The notes: a model not told the origin generated them from the letters alone. A stretch of DNA of 64,000 nt from an uncultured Bacteroidota bacterium (GCA_946414435.1 CAMKOM010000002.1:62001-126000); one strand, 5' to 3'. Positions 41,637-50,442 are shown, counted from the first letter of the stretch. Translations and numbers: made by a program.

Positions 41637-42992
41637 TCATAAATTTCTCACCGCCGCCTTGAACTGCCGTCCGCGGTCTTCGTAGTTCTCGAACAGGTCG
41701 AAACTTGCGCAGCAGGGCGAGAGCAGCACGGCGTCGCCGTCGGTGCCCATATAGTAGGCCGATTTCACGGCTTGTTCCATCGACTGTGTATCAACAATAT
41801 GCTCAACTACACCATCGAATGCGGCGTGGATTTTTGTGTTATCGACGCCAAGGCAGATGATGGCCTTAACTTTTTGTTTCACAAGCGGAATCAGAGTCGA
41901 GTAGTCGTTGCCCTTGTCGGTGCCGCCCACAATCCAGATGGTGGGGCGCTTCATACTCTCAAGAGCGTACCAGGCGCTGTTCACGTTGGTGGCCTTCGAG
42001 TCGTTGATGAACTCAATCTGATGCACCTTCAGCACGGGCTCAAGGCGGTGCTCAACGCCCTTGAAACTTGTCAGGCACTCGCGAATGGTTTCTTTTCTGA
42101 TGTTCAGCACGTTGGCGGCCACTGCTGCGGCCATCGAGTTGTAGGTGTTGTGCTTTCCGCTTAATGATAAGTCGTTGATATTCATAGTGAAGTCGTTTAT
42201 GGTATTAAGATGAATGTTAAATGTTTGTCCGTTGTCGGTAAGGTCGGCGCCGCAGGCCACGCTGTGCTCAATGCTGAACGGCACCCAGTTGGTTTCGGGT
42301 GTCAGAGTGGCCAGTTTCTCGAGCGTTGCGGGGTCGTCGTCGCAGTAGATGAAGTAGCCGTTCTTATCCATATTTTGGATAATGCGGAACTTCGAGTTCA
42401 GATAGTTTTCGAACTTGTACTCGTAGCGGTCCAGGTGGTCGGGTGTGACGTTCATCAGAATTGCCACATCGGCCTTGAACTTGTACATATTATCGAGTTG
42501 GAAACTACTCAATTCCAGCACGTAATAGTCGAAATTGCAGTCGGCCACCTGCCAGGCGAAACTCTTGCCCACGTTGCCGCCAAGGCCCACGTTCAGGCCC
42601 GCGCGCTTCAGAATCTCGTAGGTGAGAAGGGTGGTGGTGGTTTTGCCGTTGCTGCCCGTAATGCAAATCATTTTGGCATTGGTGTAGCGTCCTGCAAACT
42701 CTATCTCGCTCACAATCGGAATGTTATGCTCGTGCAGAGCCTTCACCACAGGCGCCTTTTCAGGTATGCCAGGGCTTTTCATCACTTCGGCCGCCGTCAG
42801 AATCTTTTCCAGCGTGTGGTGGCCTTCTTCCCATTCAATGTTGTGCTCGTCGAGCACGGCCTTGTATTTGTCGGCAATCTTTCCGTAGTCCGACACAAAA
42901 ACCGCGTAGCCCTTCTTCTGCGCCAGCAAGGCGGTTCCCACGCCGCTCTCGCCCGCACCCAGCACAACCATCAGTTTCTTGTTCTCGTTCAT
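41637..42992 (-). CDS. murD: UDP-N-acetylmuramoylalanine-D-glutamate ligase
   Basis: A 451-residue Mur ligase adding D-glutamate. N-terminal MVVLGAGESGVGTALLAQKK binds the UDP part, SPGIPEKAPV is the MurD-specific loop, and CITGSNGKTTTTLLTY (about 112-127) is the ATP loop. Later motifs are ELSSFQLDNM, NVTPDHLDRY, the C-terminal INDSKATNVNSAWYAL, and WIVGGTDKGNDY. It overlaps mraY by a single base. Confidence 0.97.
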   Translation of the reverse strand: MNENKKLMVVLGAGESGVGTALLAQKKGYAVFVSDYGKIADKYKAVLDEHNIEWEEGHHTLEKILTAAEVMKSPGIPEKAPVVKALHEHNIPIVSEIEFAGRYTNAKMICITGSNGKTTTTLLTYEILKRAGLNVGLGGNVGKSFAWQVADCNFDYYVLELSSFQLDNMYKFKADVAILMNVTPDHLDRYEYKFENYLNSKFRIIQNMDKNGYFIYCDDDPATLEKLATLTPETNWVPFSIEHSVACGADLTDNGQTFNIHLNTINDFTMNINDLSLSGKHNTYNSMAAAVAANVLNIRKETIRECLTSFKGVEHRLEPVLKVHQIEFINDSKATNVNSAWYALESMKRPTIWIVGGTDKGNDYSTLIPLVKQKVKAIICLGVDNTKIHAAFDGVVEHIVDTQSMEQAVKSAYYMGTDGDAVLLSPCCASFDLFENYEDRGRQFKAAVRNL

Positions 42993-44260
42993 TATCTGAT
43001 TTTAAGTGTGATAATTGTCAATGCCGCAAGTATGATTGTCACAATCCAGAAACGCAGCGTAATCATATTCTCGTGAAGCGCGCCTTCGGGTTTGGTTATC
43101 AGGTACTTGAAGTTTTCTTGAAGTTGCGACGGCAGCACGCGGAAATGGTCGTGAAGCGGCGCGCGTTTGAACACACGCAGTTTCAGCCCGCGCTTGTTGC
43201 CGTATTTTGCGTAGTTGGTCTGCAGCATCACCGACACCACCTCGAGCAGGAAAACCCCGCAGAGTATCGGCAGTAGCAGTTCCTTGTGAATGATGATGGC
43301 CGTTACGGCGATGATTCCGCCGATGGCCAGGCTGCCCGTGTCGCCCATAAACACCTTGGCAGGATAGGCGTTGTGCCACAGGAACCCGATGAGCGCGCCC
43401 ACAAAAGCGCATAGGTAAACCAGCATCTCTTCGGTGCCAGGAATGTACATCACGTTCAGGTACGAAGCGAATTGTATGTGGCCCGACACGTAGGCCAGAA
43501 TGCCCAGCGCCGTGCCGATGATGGCCGAGTTGCCAGCGCACATTCCGTCCATTCCGTCGTTCAGGTTGGCGCCGTTCGACACAGCCGCAATCACAAACGT
43601 CGTCACAATGATGAACAGAATCCAGCCGCAGGCGCGTTTGGCCTTGCCGTTCTTCAGCCAGGCAAACGCCTCGTAATAGTCAAGGTTGTTGTTTTTCACA
43701 AACGGCACTGTTGTGACGGTCGATTTGCGGGCCTCGCTCTTCTCATACACCACCTTGTCGTTCACAATCTTTTCGGTAACGGTTTCGCACACAACGGCTT
43801 GCGGACTTTGCCACAAGGCAATGCCAACCGCGCAGCCAAGCACCGTCTGCCCGATGAGTTTGTGCAGCGGTTTCATTCCGTCTTTGTTGCCGCCAAGTTT
43901 GATTTTATCGTCGATAAAGCCCAGGGTGCCGAACCACAAAGCCGTAACAATCAACAGAATAACATAGATATTGTCGAGTTGGCAGAGCAGCAGCGACGGA
44001 ATCACAATGGCCGCCACAATCACCACGCCGCCCATCGACGGAACGCCTTTTTTCTGCACGCCGTAGGGGTCGGTTTCGGCGTCGCGGGCAGCCTCAATGT
44101 GCTTGCGGCTCTTCATAAAGTCGATGAACTTGCGGCCCATCCACATCGAGAAAAGCAGCGAAATCACCAGCGCCAGAATCGCGCGGAACGACACGTAGTG
44201 GAACATTCCCGCGCCAGGGAAGTTGAACGATTGCAGATATTCAAAAAAGTAGTACAGCAT
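42992..44260 (-). CDS. mraY: Phospho-N-acetylmuramoyl-pentapeptide-transferase
   Basis: A 422-residue integral membrane enzyme forming lipid I from UDP-MurNAc-pentapeptide and undecaprenyl phosphate. Active-site motifs are GVPSMGGVV, FIDDKIKL (aspartate pair), NGANLNDGMDGMCAGNS, and MGDTGSLAIGG; a C-terminal LLPILCGVFLLEVVSVMLQ precedes the HHH-like region LHDHFR. The protein is ~60 residues longer than E. coli MraY because of an insertion at about 155-200 (CETVTEKIVNDKVVYEKSEA, then charged residues), predicted to be a periplasmic loop; similar insertions occur in Bacteroidota. Confidence 0.96.
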   Translation of the reverse strand: MLYYFFEYLQSFNFPGAGMFHYVSFRAILALVISLLFSMWMGRKFIDFMKSRKHIEAARDAETDPYGVQKKGVPSMGGVVIVAAIVIPSLLLCQLDNIYVILLIVTALWFGTLGFIDDKIKLGGNKDGMKPLHKLIGQTVLGCAVGIALWQSPQAVVCETVTEKIVNDKVVYEKSEARKSTVTTVPFVKNNNLDYYEAFAWLKNGKAKRACGWILFIIVTTFVIAAVSNGANLNDGMDGMCAGNSAIIGTALGILAYVSGHIQFASYLNVMYIPGTEEMLVYLCAFVGALIGFLWHNAYPAKVFMGDTGSLAIGGIIAVTAIIIHKELLLPILCGVFLLEVVSVMLQTNYAKYGNKRGLKLRVFKRAPLHDHFRVLPSQLQENFKYLITKPEGALHENMITLRFWIVTIILAALTIITLKIR

Positions 44261-44262
44261 CT

Positions 44263-45717
44263 TTATTCCTCGTCAAAAATTTGTTTAATCACCTCGCGGT
44301 CGTCAAAATGGTGTTTCACGCCGTTCACTTCCTGATAGGTCTCGTGCCCCTTGCCAGCCACCAGCACCACATCGCCCGTCTGCGCCAGCATACACGCCGT
44401 GCGGATGGCCTCGGTGCGGTCGGTGATGCACAGAACGCGCTGTGCGTAAGCAGGTTGCACGCCAGCCTTCATATCGGCAATGATGTCTTCGGGGCGCTCG
44501 TTGCGCGGATTGTCCGACGTCAGTATCACCTTGTCGCTCAACTCGGTGGCAATGGCCGCCATAATCGGGCGCTTGGTTTTGTCGCGGTTGCCGCCAGCAC
44601 CCGTCACGGTAATTATCTGATGGTTGCCGTCGGTAACATTTTTTATCGTATTCAGCACATTTTCAATGGCATCGGGCGTATGTGCGTAGTCCACAATGGC
44701 TGTTTTGCCGCTTTTCGAGCGCAGGCATTGGAACCGTCCGTCAACCGAGCCGAGTTTGCTCAAAACGGTCAGCACTTCGGTCTTGTCGAAGCCGAGCAGC
44801 ACCGAAGCCGAGTAAACCGCCAGCAGGTTGTAGGCGTTGAATCGGCCCACGAAACTTGTCCAAACCTCAACGCCGTCAATCTCGAGTTGCATTCCCTCGA
44901 AACTCGATTCCAGCACTTTGGCGCGGAAATCGGCCATTTTCTGCAGCGCGTAGGTGTGCTTGCTTGCGGCGCAGTTCTGCAGCATAAACAGACCGTTGCG
45001 GTCGTCGGCGTTCACAAGCGCGAAGGCGTCGGCCGATAGCCCGTCGAAGAACATTTTCTTCGCGTCGCGGTAGTCGGCAAAGGTCTTGTGATAGTCCAGA
45101 TGGTCTTGCGTTAGGTTCGAGAAGATTGCGCCCGCGAACTTCAGCCCCGCAATGCGGTGTTGGTGTGCGGCGTGCGAACTCACTTCCATAAAGCAGTAGT
45201 CGCAGCCAATCTCAACCATTTCGGCCAGCAGACGGTGCAGTTGCAGCGGGTCGGGCGTTGTCTGTGTGGCCTCAACCTCTCGCGTGCCCACAATGTTGCG
45301 CACCGTCGAGAGCAGGCCGGCCTTGTAGCCCAGTTGCGTTGCCATTCGGTGCAGCAGAGTCACGGTTGTGGTCTTGCCGTTGGTGCCCGTGATGCCCACC
45401 AGTTTCAGGTTTTCCGACGGCCGTCCGTACCAGTTCGAAGCCAGTTGCCCGAGCGCGATTGCCGAGTTCTCGACAACCACAAAAAGCACGCTTTTCGGTT
45501 GGTTTTCAGGCGCTTCCTCGCACACCACAACCGATGCGCCAGCCTCAACCACCTGCCCGATAAACTTGTGCCCGTCGATGTTCACACCGCGCACGGCAAT
45601 GAACAGACTGTTTTTCTGCACTTTGCGTGAGTCGGCGGCAATGTCCGAAATGGTGACGTTCTTGTCGCCAATCCACTGCTTAACCTTTATATCTTCAAAT
45701 AACTTATTGAGTTCCAT
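44263..45717 (-). CDS. murE: UDP-MurNAc-tripeptide synthetase (meso-DAP adding)
   Basis: A 484-residue Mur ligase. Substrate and ATP signatures are DSRKVQKNSLFIAVRG, GITGTNGKTTTVTLLH (about 108-123), MEVSSHAAHQHRI and NLTQDHLDYH. The loop that selects the third amino acid reads SDNPRNERPEDI; DNPR marks meso-diaminopimelate-adding enzymes, so the cell wall is of the mDAP type. It lies between mraY (2-base gap) and ftsI, whose stop overlaps the murE start by one base. Confidence 0.97.
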   Translation of the reverse strand: MELNKLFEDIKVKQWIGDKNVTISDIAADSRKVQKNSLFIAVRGVNIDGHKFIGQVVEAGASVVVCEEAPENQPKSVLFVVVENSAIALGQLASNWYGRPSENLKLVGITGTNGKTTTVTLLHRMATQLGYKAGLLSTVRNIVGTREVEATQTTPDPLQLHRLLAEMVEIGCDYCFMEVSSHAAHQHRIAGLKFAGAIFSNLTQDHLDYHKTFADYRDAKKMFFDGLSADAFALVNADDRNGLFMLQNCAASKHTYALQKMADFRAKVLESSFEGMQLEIDGVEVWTSFVGRFNAYNLLAVYSASVLLGFDKTEVLTVLSKLGSVDGRFQCLRSKSGKTAIVDYAHTPDAIENVLNTIKNVTDGNHQIITVTGAGGNRDKTKRPIMAAIATELSDKVILTSDNPRNERPEDIIADMKAGVQPAYAQRVLCITDRTEAIRTACMLAQTGDVVLVAGKGHETYQEVNGVKHHFDDREVIKQIFDEE

Positions 45718-47828
45718 TATGATAGAGTTAAAATTATCTTATCGCCTTTTCTGAAAACATCGCCAGCCCGCAGCGATTGTTGTGTCACCATTCCGCGTCC
45801 CACAATCGACACCGACATTCCCGCGTTCTCAAGAATGAAGATGGCGTCCTTTGCACCCATTCCAATCACGTAAGGCACTGTGTTTTGGGTGATTGTGCGG
45901 CTCGAAATCTTTATCGTCGAATCGGTTTTGGTGGTGCTCACCCATTCCGATTTGCTGCCAGCAAACTCAAACGGCACATCGAGTTTGTCAATCACATATT
46001 TCGTCTCGATGTAGTAGCCGCTCTTCGACACAGGCACGCGGTCTTTGGCTTCGGCCAGCGGAATCATCTGCTTGTCTTTGTGCAGATTAAGTTGGGTTGA
46101 GTAAACCTTGTCGGCAATCTCTTTGAACACAGGACCAGCCGCCCAGTTGCCCGTATAGACACCGCTCGACGGACCGTTCACAACCACAATGCACGAATAT
46201 TTCGGGTCGTCGGCGGGGAAATATCCGCAGAACGAAGCCTGATAGGCCACGCGGCCCTGATAGCGGTATGTTCCGTTGTTGTTCAGCTGCGCCGTGCCGG
46301 TTTTTCCGGCAATTTGGTAGTTCGAGTTGCGAAGGTTCTTCGCCGTGCCGTTCTCAACCACGCCGCACAGCATTTCCTGTGCCTTGCGAATGGTCTCGCG
46401 CGAGCAGATTGATGGGTTTATAACCTCTGTCGGGATGGTGCGCACAGTCTTTCCGCGGTCCATCACCGCCTTCACAAAGCGCGGACGCATCATTTTGCCA
46501 TTGTTGGCCACCGCGTTGTAGAATGTCAGAATGTTGAGCGGAGTGAACTCGGTCTCGTAGCCGTATGACATCTGCGCCAGCGACACACCCGACCAGAGCT
46601 TGTTGTCGGGCGTTTTCAGATAGCCGTCGCGGCCGCCCTGAATGTCAAGGTCGAGCGGTGCGTCGAGCGACATATTCTTCAGCCGGTTGATGAATTTGCC
46701 CGGATTGTCTTTGTAGCTCTCGGTTATCAGTTTGGCCACGCCGATGTTCGACGACACTTCAAACACTTCTTTCACAGATATTTTCCCGTGCGGTTTGGTG
46801 TCCGAAATGGTGTGGTCGTAAACTTTCCACTTGCCGTTGCCAGTGTCCACCGAGTCGTCAAGGTCGAAGCAGCCGTCCTCAAGCCCTGCCATCAGCGACG
46901 GCAGTTTGATTGTCGAGCCCGGCTCGGTGCGCGTTCCCACAGCGTAGTTGTAAGCCTCGGAGTAGCGGCCTGTGCGGTCGTCAAGTGTCAGATTTACAAT
47001 AGCTTTGATGTCGCCCGTAGCCACTTCCATCAGGATGGCCGTGCCGTATTTGGCGCCGTGTTTTTTCAACTGATTCTCAAGCGCGCTGTGTGCCACGTCC
47101 TGAATGTTTATGTCGATGGTTGTGATGACATCGTAGCCGTCTTTCGGGTCCACTTGGCTGTCGTCGCCGATGGGTACGTAGTAGCCGCCCGGAATGCGCT
47201 GCCCGATAAAGTAGCCCTTCTCGCCCGACAAGTCTTTGTCGTAAGCGCCTTCAATGCCCACCTTCACGCCGCCTTGGCCCTCATAGCCGATGGTGCGTGC
47301 CGCCAGAGCCTCGTAAGGCCTAACCCTGCGGTTCTCTTTCACATAGATGACACCGCCCTTGTATTGTCCCAGACGGAACAGGGGGAACTTCTTTAACTCT
47401 TTGAGTTGCACAAAGTTGACGCGGCGATGGATAAGATAGTAGCGGTCGCCTCGGTTCTGCGCGGCCACAAGCGATGTCTTGTATTCGTAAGCGCTTTTGT
47501 CGCGGAACAGCTTTGCTAGGCACAGCGAGAGCGAGTCGAGATTTGCGCGGAACACATCGCTGTTCACGGCTTTGGTGTCGAAACGCACATCGTAGTAGGG
47601 GATTGATGTGGCCAGAATCTGCACGCCGTCGCTTGCGCAGATGTCGCCGCGGTTAGGCTCAATGGCCACCTCGCGCTGCGATTCGTTGATGCGCGCAATC
47701 CATTTGTCGTGCTGCCACACGTTGAGCCAAACAATGCGGCCCACAATGCACAGCGCGAACAGTGTGGCAAACAGATAGACTATGCCAAATCGCTTTTCAA
47801 TGCCCGTTTTTATCTCTTTGTCAGCCAT
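45717..47828 (-). CDS. ftsI: Division-specific penicillin-binding protein with PASTA domain
   Basis: A 703-residue class B PBP (septal transpeptidase). One membrane anchor (about 16-34), a dimerisation/pedestal domain to ~240, and a transpeptidase domain with the three active-site motifs: SxxK in GTRTEPGSTIKLPSLM, SxN in VSSNIGVAKL and KTG in AGKTGTAQL. The C-terminal ~60 residues form a PASTA domain (VPYVIGMGAKDAIFILENAG and then RKGDKIILTLS), usual in Bacteroidota but absent from E. coli FtsI. The start is the ATG at 47828 (MADKEIKTGIEKRFG), just downstream of the ftsL stop; an upstream in-frame start at 47846 would overlap ftsL. Confidence 0.95.
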   Translation of the reverse strand: MADKEIKTGIEKRFGIVYLFATLFALCIVGRIVWLNVWQHDKWIARINESQREVAIEPNRGDICASDGVQILATSIPYYDVRFDTKAVNSDVFRANLDSLSLCLAKLFRDKSAYEYKTSLVAAQNRGDRYYLIHRRVNFVQLKELKKFPLFRLGQYKGGVIYVKENRRVRPYEALAARTIGYEGQGGVKVGIEGAYDKDLSGEKGYFIGQRIPGGYYVPIGDDSQVDPKDGYDVITTIDINIQDVAHSALENQLKKHGAKYGTAILMEVATGDIKAIVNLTLDDRTGRYSEAYNYAVGTRTEPGSTIKLPSLMAGLEDGCFDLDDSVDTGNGKWKVYDHTISDTKPHGKISVKEVFEVSSNIGVAKLITESYKDNPGKFINRLKNMSLDAPLDLDIQGGRDGYLKTPDNKLWSGVSLAQMSYGYETEFTPLNILTFYNAVANNGKMMRPRFVKAVMDRGKTVRTIPTEVINPSICSRETIRKAQEMLCGVVENGTAKNLRNSNYQIAGKTGTAQLNNNGTYRYQGRVAYQASFCGYFPADDPKYSCIVVVNGPSSGVYTGNWAAGPVFKEIADKVYSTQLNLHKDKQMIPLAEAKDRVPVSKSGYYIETKYVIDKLDVPFEFAGSKSEWVSTTKTDSTIKISSRTITQNTVPYVIGMGAKDAIFILENAGMSVSIVGRGMVTQQSLRAGDVFRKGDKIILTLS

Positions 47829-47832
47829 TTCG

Positions 47833-48162
47833 CTATCGGTCAACAATTATTTGCTGCGGCGGTGTGGTCGCCTCTTCAAGTCCCAAATTCCGTTCCTTCA
47901 CGCGTTCGGCCACCTTCGACTGCTTGCTGTTATCCATCAGAATCGATGTGCGTGTAATCGATTCGGCGCGCATCTCGTGAAGCTCTTTTTCAAGTTTTTG
48001 CGTCTCGCGCAACACCTTTTCGGCGTTGAAGTGGTTGGTGATGTACACAATCCCCAAAAATGTCAGGTACAGGATGAACGGCAGTTGGTCCAAAAAGCCC
48101 TCGCGGCTCATAAAATTGCCGCTCATAAGCCCGCGCACCGATAATTTTCCTTTCTTCGCCAT
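47833..48162 (-). CDS. ftsL: FtsL-like division protein
   Basis: A 109-residue bitopic protein. A basic cytoplasmic N-terminus (MAKKGKLSVRGLMSG), one membrane span (LPFILYLTFLGIVYIT, about 30-46) and a coiled coil (AEKVLRETQKLEKELHEMRA) followed by SKVAERV, as in the Bacteroidota FtsL-like proteins. It recruits and activates the FtsW-FtsI pair together with FtsB and FtsQ. The call depends on topology and on location between rsmH and ftsI. The ATG at 48162 is used; the frame extends upstream into rsmH. Confidence 0.88.
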   Translation of the reverse strand: MAKKGKLSVRGLMSGNFMSREGFLDQLPFILYLTFLGIVYITNHFNAEKVLRETQKLEKELHEMRAESITRTSILMDNSKQSKVAERVKERNLGLEEATTPPQQIIVDR

Positions 48163-48169
48163 ACCTGTT

Positions 48170-49069
48170 TTATTTGCGTTCCGCAATTCTCAATTTCGCG
48201 CTTCGCGACCGGCTGTTCTCTTCCAGCTCGCGGTCGTCGGGCACAATCACCTTGCTTTCCATTTTGAACGGAACGTTCACATTTCCAAACAAATCCTTCT
48301 CGGCCTGTCCGTCGAACTTGCCGTTTTTCATATAGTTTTTCACCAGCCGGTCTTCGAGCGAGTGGTAGGTGATGATCACCAGCCGTCCGCCCGGTTTAAT
48401 CACGCTGGCCGTCTGCTCAAGCATTTCGCGCAGAGCGTCCATTTCGTGGTTCACTTCAATGCGCAGCGCTTGAAACACCTTTGCCAGGAATTTCGTGGCG
48501 GCTTTTTGCGGTGTCGCTTGCGCGATGGCGTCTTTCAGCTCGCCTATAGTTCTGATTCTCTTGTTTTTGCGATAGTCGTCAATCAGCCACGCCACGCGTC
48601 CGGCGTTGTCAAGCTCGCCGTACATTCTGAATATCGACGCCAGTTGGTCAACCGAGTAGTCGTTCACGATATTCTGTGCCGAGAAGTCGGCCTGTTGGTT
48701 CATTCGCATATCCAGCTCGCTGTCGAAACGGAAAGAGAAACCGCGCGTCTCACTGTCGAAGTGGTGGCCCGAAACGCCCAGGTCGGCCAGAATGCCGTCA
48801 ACCTGCGGCGCGCCTTCAAAGCGCAGATAGTTGCTCAAGTATTTGAAATTGCCGTGAACCAGCGTCAGGCGGTTGTCGTCGGGCCGGTTGGCTAGGGCTT
48901 CGGCGTCTTGGTCGAAAGCAATCAGCCGGCCGTTGGCACCCAGCCGCGACAGAATCTCGCGCGAGTGGCCGCCACCACCGAAAGTGCAGTCGGCATAAAC
49001 CCCTGATGGATTGATTTTCAGTCCGTCAACACTCTCTTTGAGCAAGACCGGTGTGTGATATGCTTCCAT
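48170..49069 (-). CDS. rsmH: 16S rRNA (cytosine(1402)-N(4))-methyltransferase
   Basis: A 299-residue SAM-dependent methyltransferase (formerly MraW). Motifs are YHTPVLLKESVDGL, YADCTFGGGGHSREIL (SAM loop), IAFDQDAEAL, ILADLGVSGHHFDSETRGFS and the C-terminal RLVIITYHSLEDRLVKNYMK. It methylates C1402 in the 16S decoding centre. The ATG directly abuts the mraZ stop codon (TAAATG), implying coupled translation. Confidence 0.97.
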   Translation of the reverse strand: MEAYHTPVLLKESVDGLKINPSGVYADCTFGGGGHSREILSRLGANGRLIAFDQDAEALANRPDDNRLTLVHGNFKYLSNYLRFEGAPQVDGILADLGVSGHHFDSETRGFSFRFDSELDMRMNQQADFSAQNIVNDYSVDQLASIFRMYGELDNAGRVAWLIDDYRKNKRIRTIGELKDAIAQATPQKAATKFLAKVFQALRIEVNHEMDALREMLEQTASVIKPGGRLVIITYHSLEDRLVKNYMKNGKFDGQAEKDLFGNVNVPFKMESKVIVPDDRELEENSRSRSAKLRIAERK

Positions 49070-49531
49070 TTACACCCCCGCATTTGACGAACCTATCATT
49101 ATCTTTTCGGCCAGAGCGGCAAATTCGTTCTCGTCTTCCGCCATGGCGTTGTATTTGCTTTCCGACCATAATTCAATCTTGGTGTCCTGCCCCGACAGAA
49201 CAATGTCCTTGTCGATTCCGGCTTCGTCGAGCAGGCGCTTCGGAAGCAGCAGACGGCCGTTGTTGTCGAGTTCTATTTCGGCCGTTCCGCGATAGAATCC
49301 GCGCAGGAAGCGGTTGTGTTCCTTGTTGAACGGATTGATTTGGCTGCGGATGATTTCGTTTTGGCGTTCCCACTCTTTCGAAGTGTACATTACCAAACAC
49401 TGTTCGAACAAATCCTTCTTGATTACAAAGCAATTACCGTCGGCGTCGAGCTGCTTTTTGAGCCCCGCCGGGAACAAGATTCGCCCTTTCGCGTCAACCT
49501 TGCAATTGTAATCGCCTATAAAATTTGCCAT
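49070..49531 (-). CDS. mraZ: Transcriptional regulator MraZ
   Basis: A 153-residue protein with two tandem SpoVT/AbrB-like MraZ domains: first YNCKVDAKGRILFPAGLKKQ (about 6-25), second ELDNNGRLLLPKRLLDEAG (about 83-101). MraZ forms rings that bind repeated boxes upstream of its own gene and control the dcw cluster. The start MANFIGDYNCKVDAKGR at 49531 is the normal one. Directly upstream (49567-49596) are three 10-base repeats matching the MraZ target. Confidence 0.95.
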   Translation of the reverse strand: MANFIGDYNCKVDAKGRILFPAGLKKQLDADGNCFVIKKDLFEQCLVMYTSKEWERQNEIIRSQINPFNKEHNRFLRGFYRGTAEIELDNNGRLLLPKRLLDEAGIDKDIVLSGQDTKIELWSESKYNAMAEDENEFAALAEKIMIGSSNAGV

Positions 49532-49566
49532 ATCAAACGTTTGAACATTGCAAAATAAACTGAAAA

Positions 49567-49596
49567 TTCCCACTTCGATACACTTTTACCCACTTT
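49567..49596 (-). promoter_or_regulatory. MraZ-box operator, three 10-bp repeats
   Basis: On the minus strand three consecutive 10-base units read AAAGTGGGTA, AAAGTGTATC and GAAGTGGGAA. GTGGG/AAAGTG repeats with 10-base spacing are the known target of MraZ (TGGG separated by ~5-6 bases in E. coli, AAAGTG repeats in mycoplasmas). They end 35 bases upstream of the mraZ ATG, overlapping the likely promoter. Confidence 0.75.
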
Positions 49597-49830
49597 TTTA
49601 CACCATTGTTGATAAATCGCATTTTTCGGTGGCGATTGTTAATATCTTGGTGACGAACGGAAAAATGCGGAAGTTCAGGCGGTTACGGACACATATAATA
49701 TAATGGCGTTCCGTTTGCGGTTTGGTATTGCTTGTGCGCTAACCGATTCAACCCGATTTAATCCGACAGTTGTTTTTATTCTGATGGAATCTGATGGATA
49801 AAACCTGTGTAAATCAGTGTATTCTGTGTT

Positions 49831-49846
49831 CCCGATGACTATCGGG
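49831..49846. repeat. Small inverted repeat CCCGAT-N4-ATCGGG
   Basis: CCCGATGACTATCGGG resembles the perfect palindrome at 50036-50053. It follows a text-like stretch (AATCTGATGGATAAAACC, then GTAAATCAGTGTATTCTGTG). This fills the middle of the 550-base gap between mraZ and blaI, in which I see no gene. Confidence 0.55.
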
Positions 49847-49889
49847 ACTGTGCGATTGTTATTTCTTCCACTAAAAAAATCTTTTACTC

Positions 49890-49934
49890 AACTATAAAAA
49901 ATAGTTGCACGTAATATTTTTATAGTTATATTTG
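49890..49934 (+). promoter_or_regulatory. Promoter and candidate operator of blaI-blaR
   Basis: TTG (49905-49907) and TATATTTG (49927-49934), 19 bases apart, fit the Bacteroidota -33/-7 consensus. A perfect dyad AACTAT-AAAAA-ATAGTT (49890-49906) overlaps the -33 box and ATAGTTATA recurs at 49922-49930, as expected for a repressor of the BlaI type; the match to a BlaI operator is inference. Confidence 0.55.
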
Positions 49935-49980
49935 CTATCGGTTATTTGAAAAGATTGCGGTGAAGGGTGTTGACGGTGAC

Positions 49981-50006
49981 AGAGACGCGGCGCGCCACGT
50001 CTCTAC
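49981..50006. repeat. Palindromic repeat upstream of blaI
   Basis: AGAGACG (49981-49987) and CGTCTCT (49998-50004) flank the core ACGCGGCGCGCCACGT. It is another copy of the element at 33983, and its core recurs at 27703. Confidence 0.65.
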
Positions 50007-50035
50007 AACCGGTTAAATCTTTAACCGATTCACCA

Positions 50036-50053
50036 CCCCGATAGCTATCGGGG
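50036..50053. repeat. Perfect 18-bp palindrome upstream of blaI
   Basis: CCCCGATAGCTATCGGGG is its own reverse complement. It sits 29 bases before the blaI ATG, downstream of the presumed promoter, inside the leader. Related CCCGAT...ATCGGG is at 49831. CCCGATAGCTATCGGG-type palindromes are, from memory, common in Bacteroidota genomes. Confidence 0.65.
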
Positions 50054-50081
50054 CACCAATTCGCCGATTAAACATAAAACT

Positions 50082-50438
50082 ATGGAAAAGATTACCAAGA
50101 AAGAAGAAGAAGTGATGAACCTGTTTTGGGAGCACGGGCCGATGTTTGTCCGCGACCTTGTGGACTGCTACCCCGACCCGAAACCGCACTTCAACACCAT
50201 ATCAACTATGGTGCGCGCTCTTGAGAGCAAGGGCTACGTCGACCATAAGTCGTACGGGCCTACGTATCAGTATTTTGCAGCCGTCAGCCGCGACGAGTTC
50301 GGCAAGCAGACGCTGCGCGGAATCATTGGCAAATATTTCCAAAACTCTTACCGCAGCGCCGTCTCGGCCCTGGTGAGCGAGGAGGATATTTCGGTCGATG
50401 AACTAAAGGATTTAATCAGTCAAATCGAAAAACAGTAA
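50082..50438 (+). CDS. BlaI/MecI/CopY-family repressor
   Basis: A 118-residue winged-helix repressor. The N-terminal DNA-binding part contains KITKKEEEVMNLFWEHGPMF, HFNTISTMVRALESKGYVD (recognition helix) and a beta-hairpin; the C-terminal dimerisation helices include a DISVDELKDLISQIEK end. BlaI proteins repress operons encoding themselves and a BlaR1-type sensor protease, and are cut when the sensor is triggered. The next gene, 4 bases downstream, is exactly such a protease, so the pair is a regulatory unit. No beta-lactamase gene is nearby. Confidence 0.9.
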   Translation: MEKITKKEEEVMNLFWEHGPMFVRDLVDCYPDPKPHFNTISTMVRALESKGYVDHKSYGPTYQYFAAVSRDEFGKQTLRGIIGKYFQNSYRSAVSALVSEEDISVDELKDLISQIEKQ

Positions 50439-50442
50439 CGCT

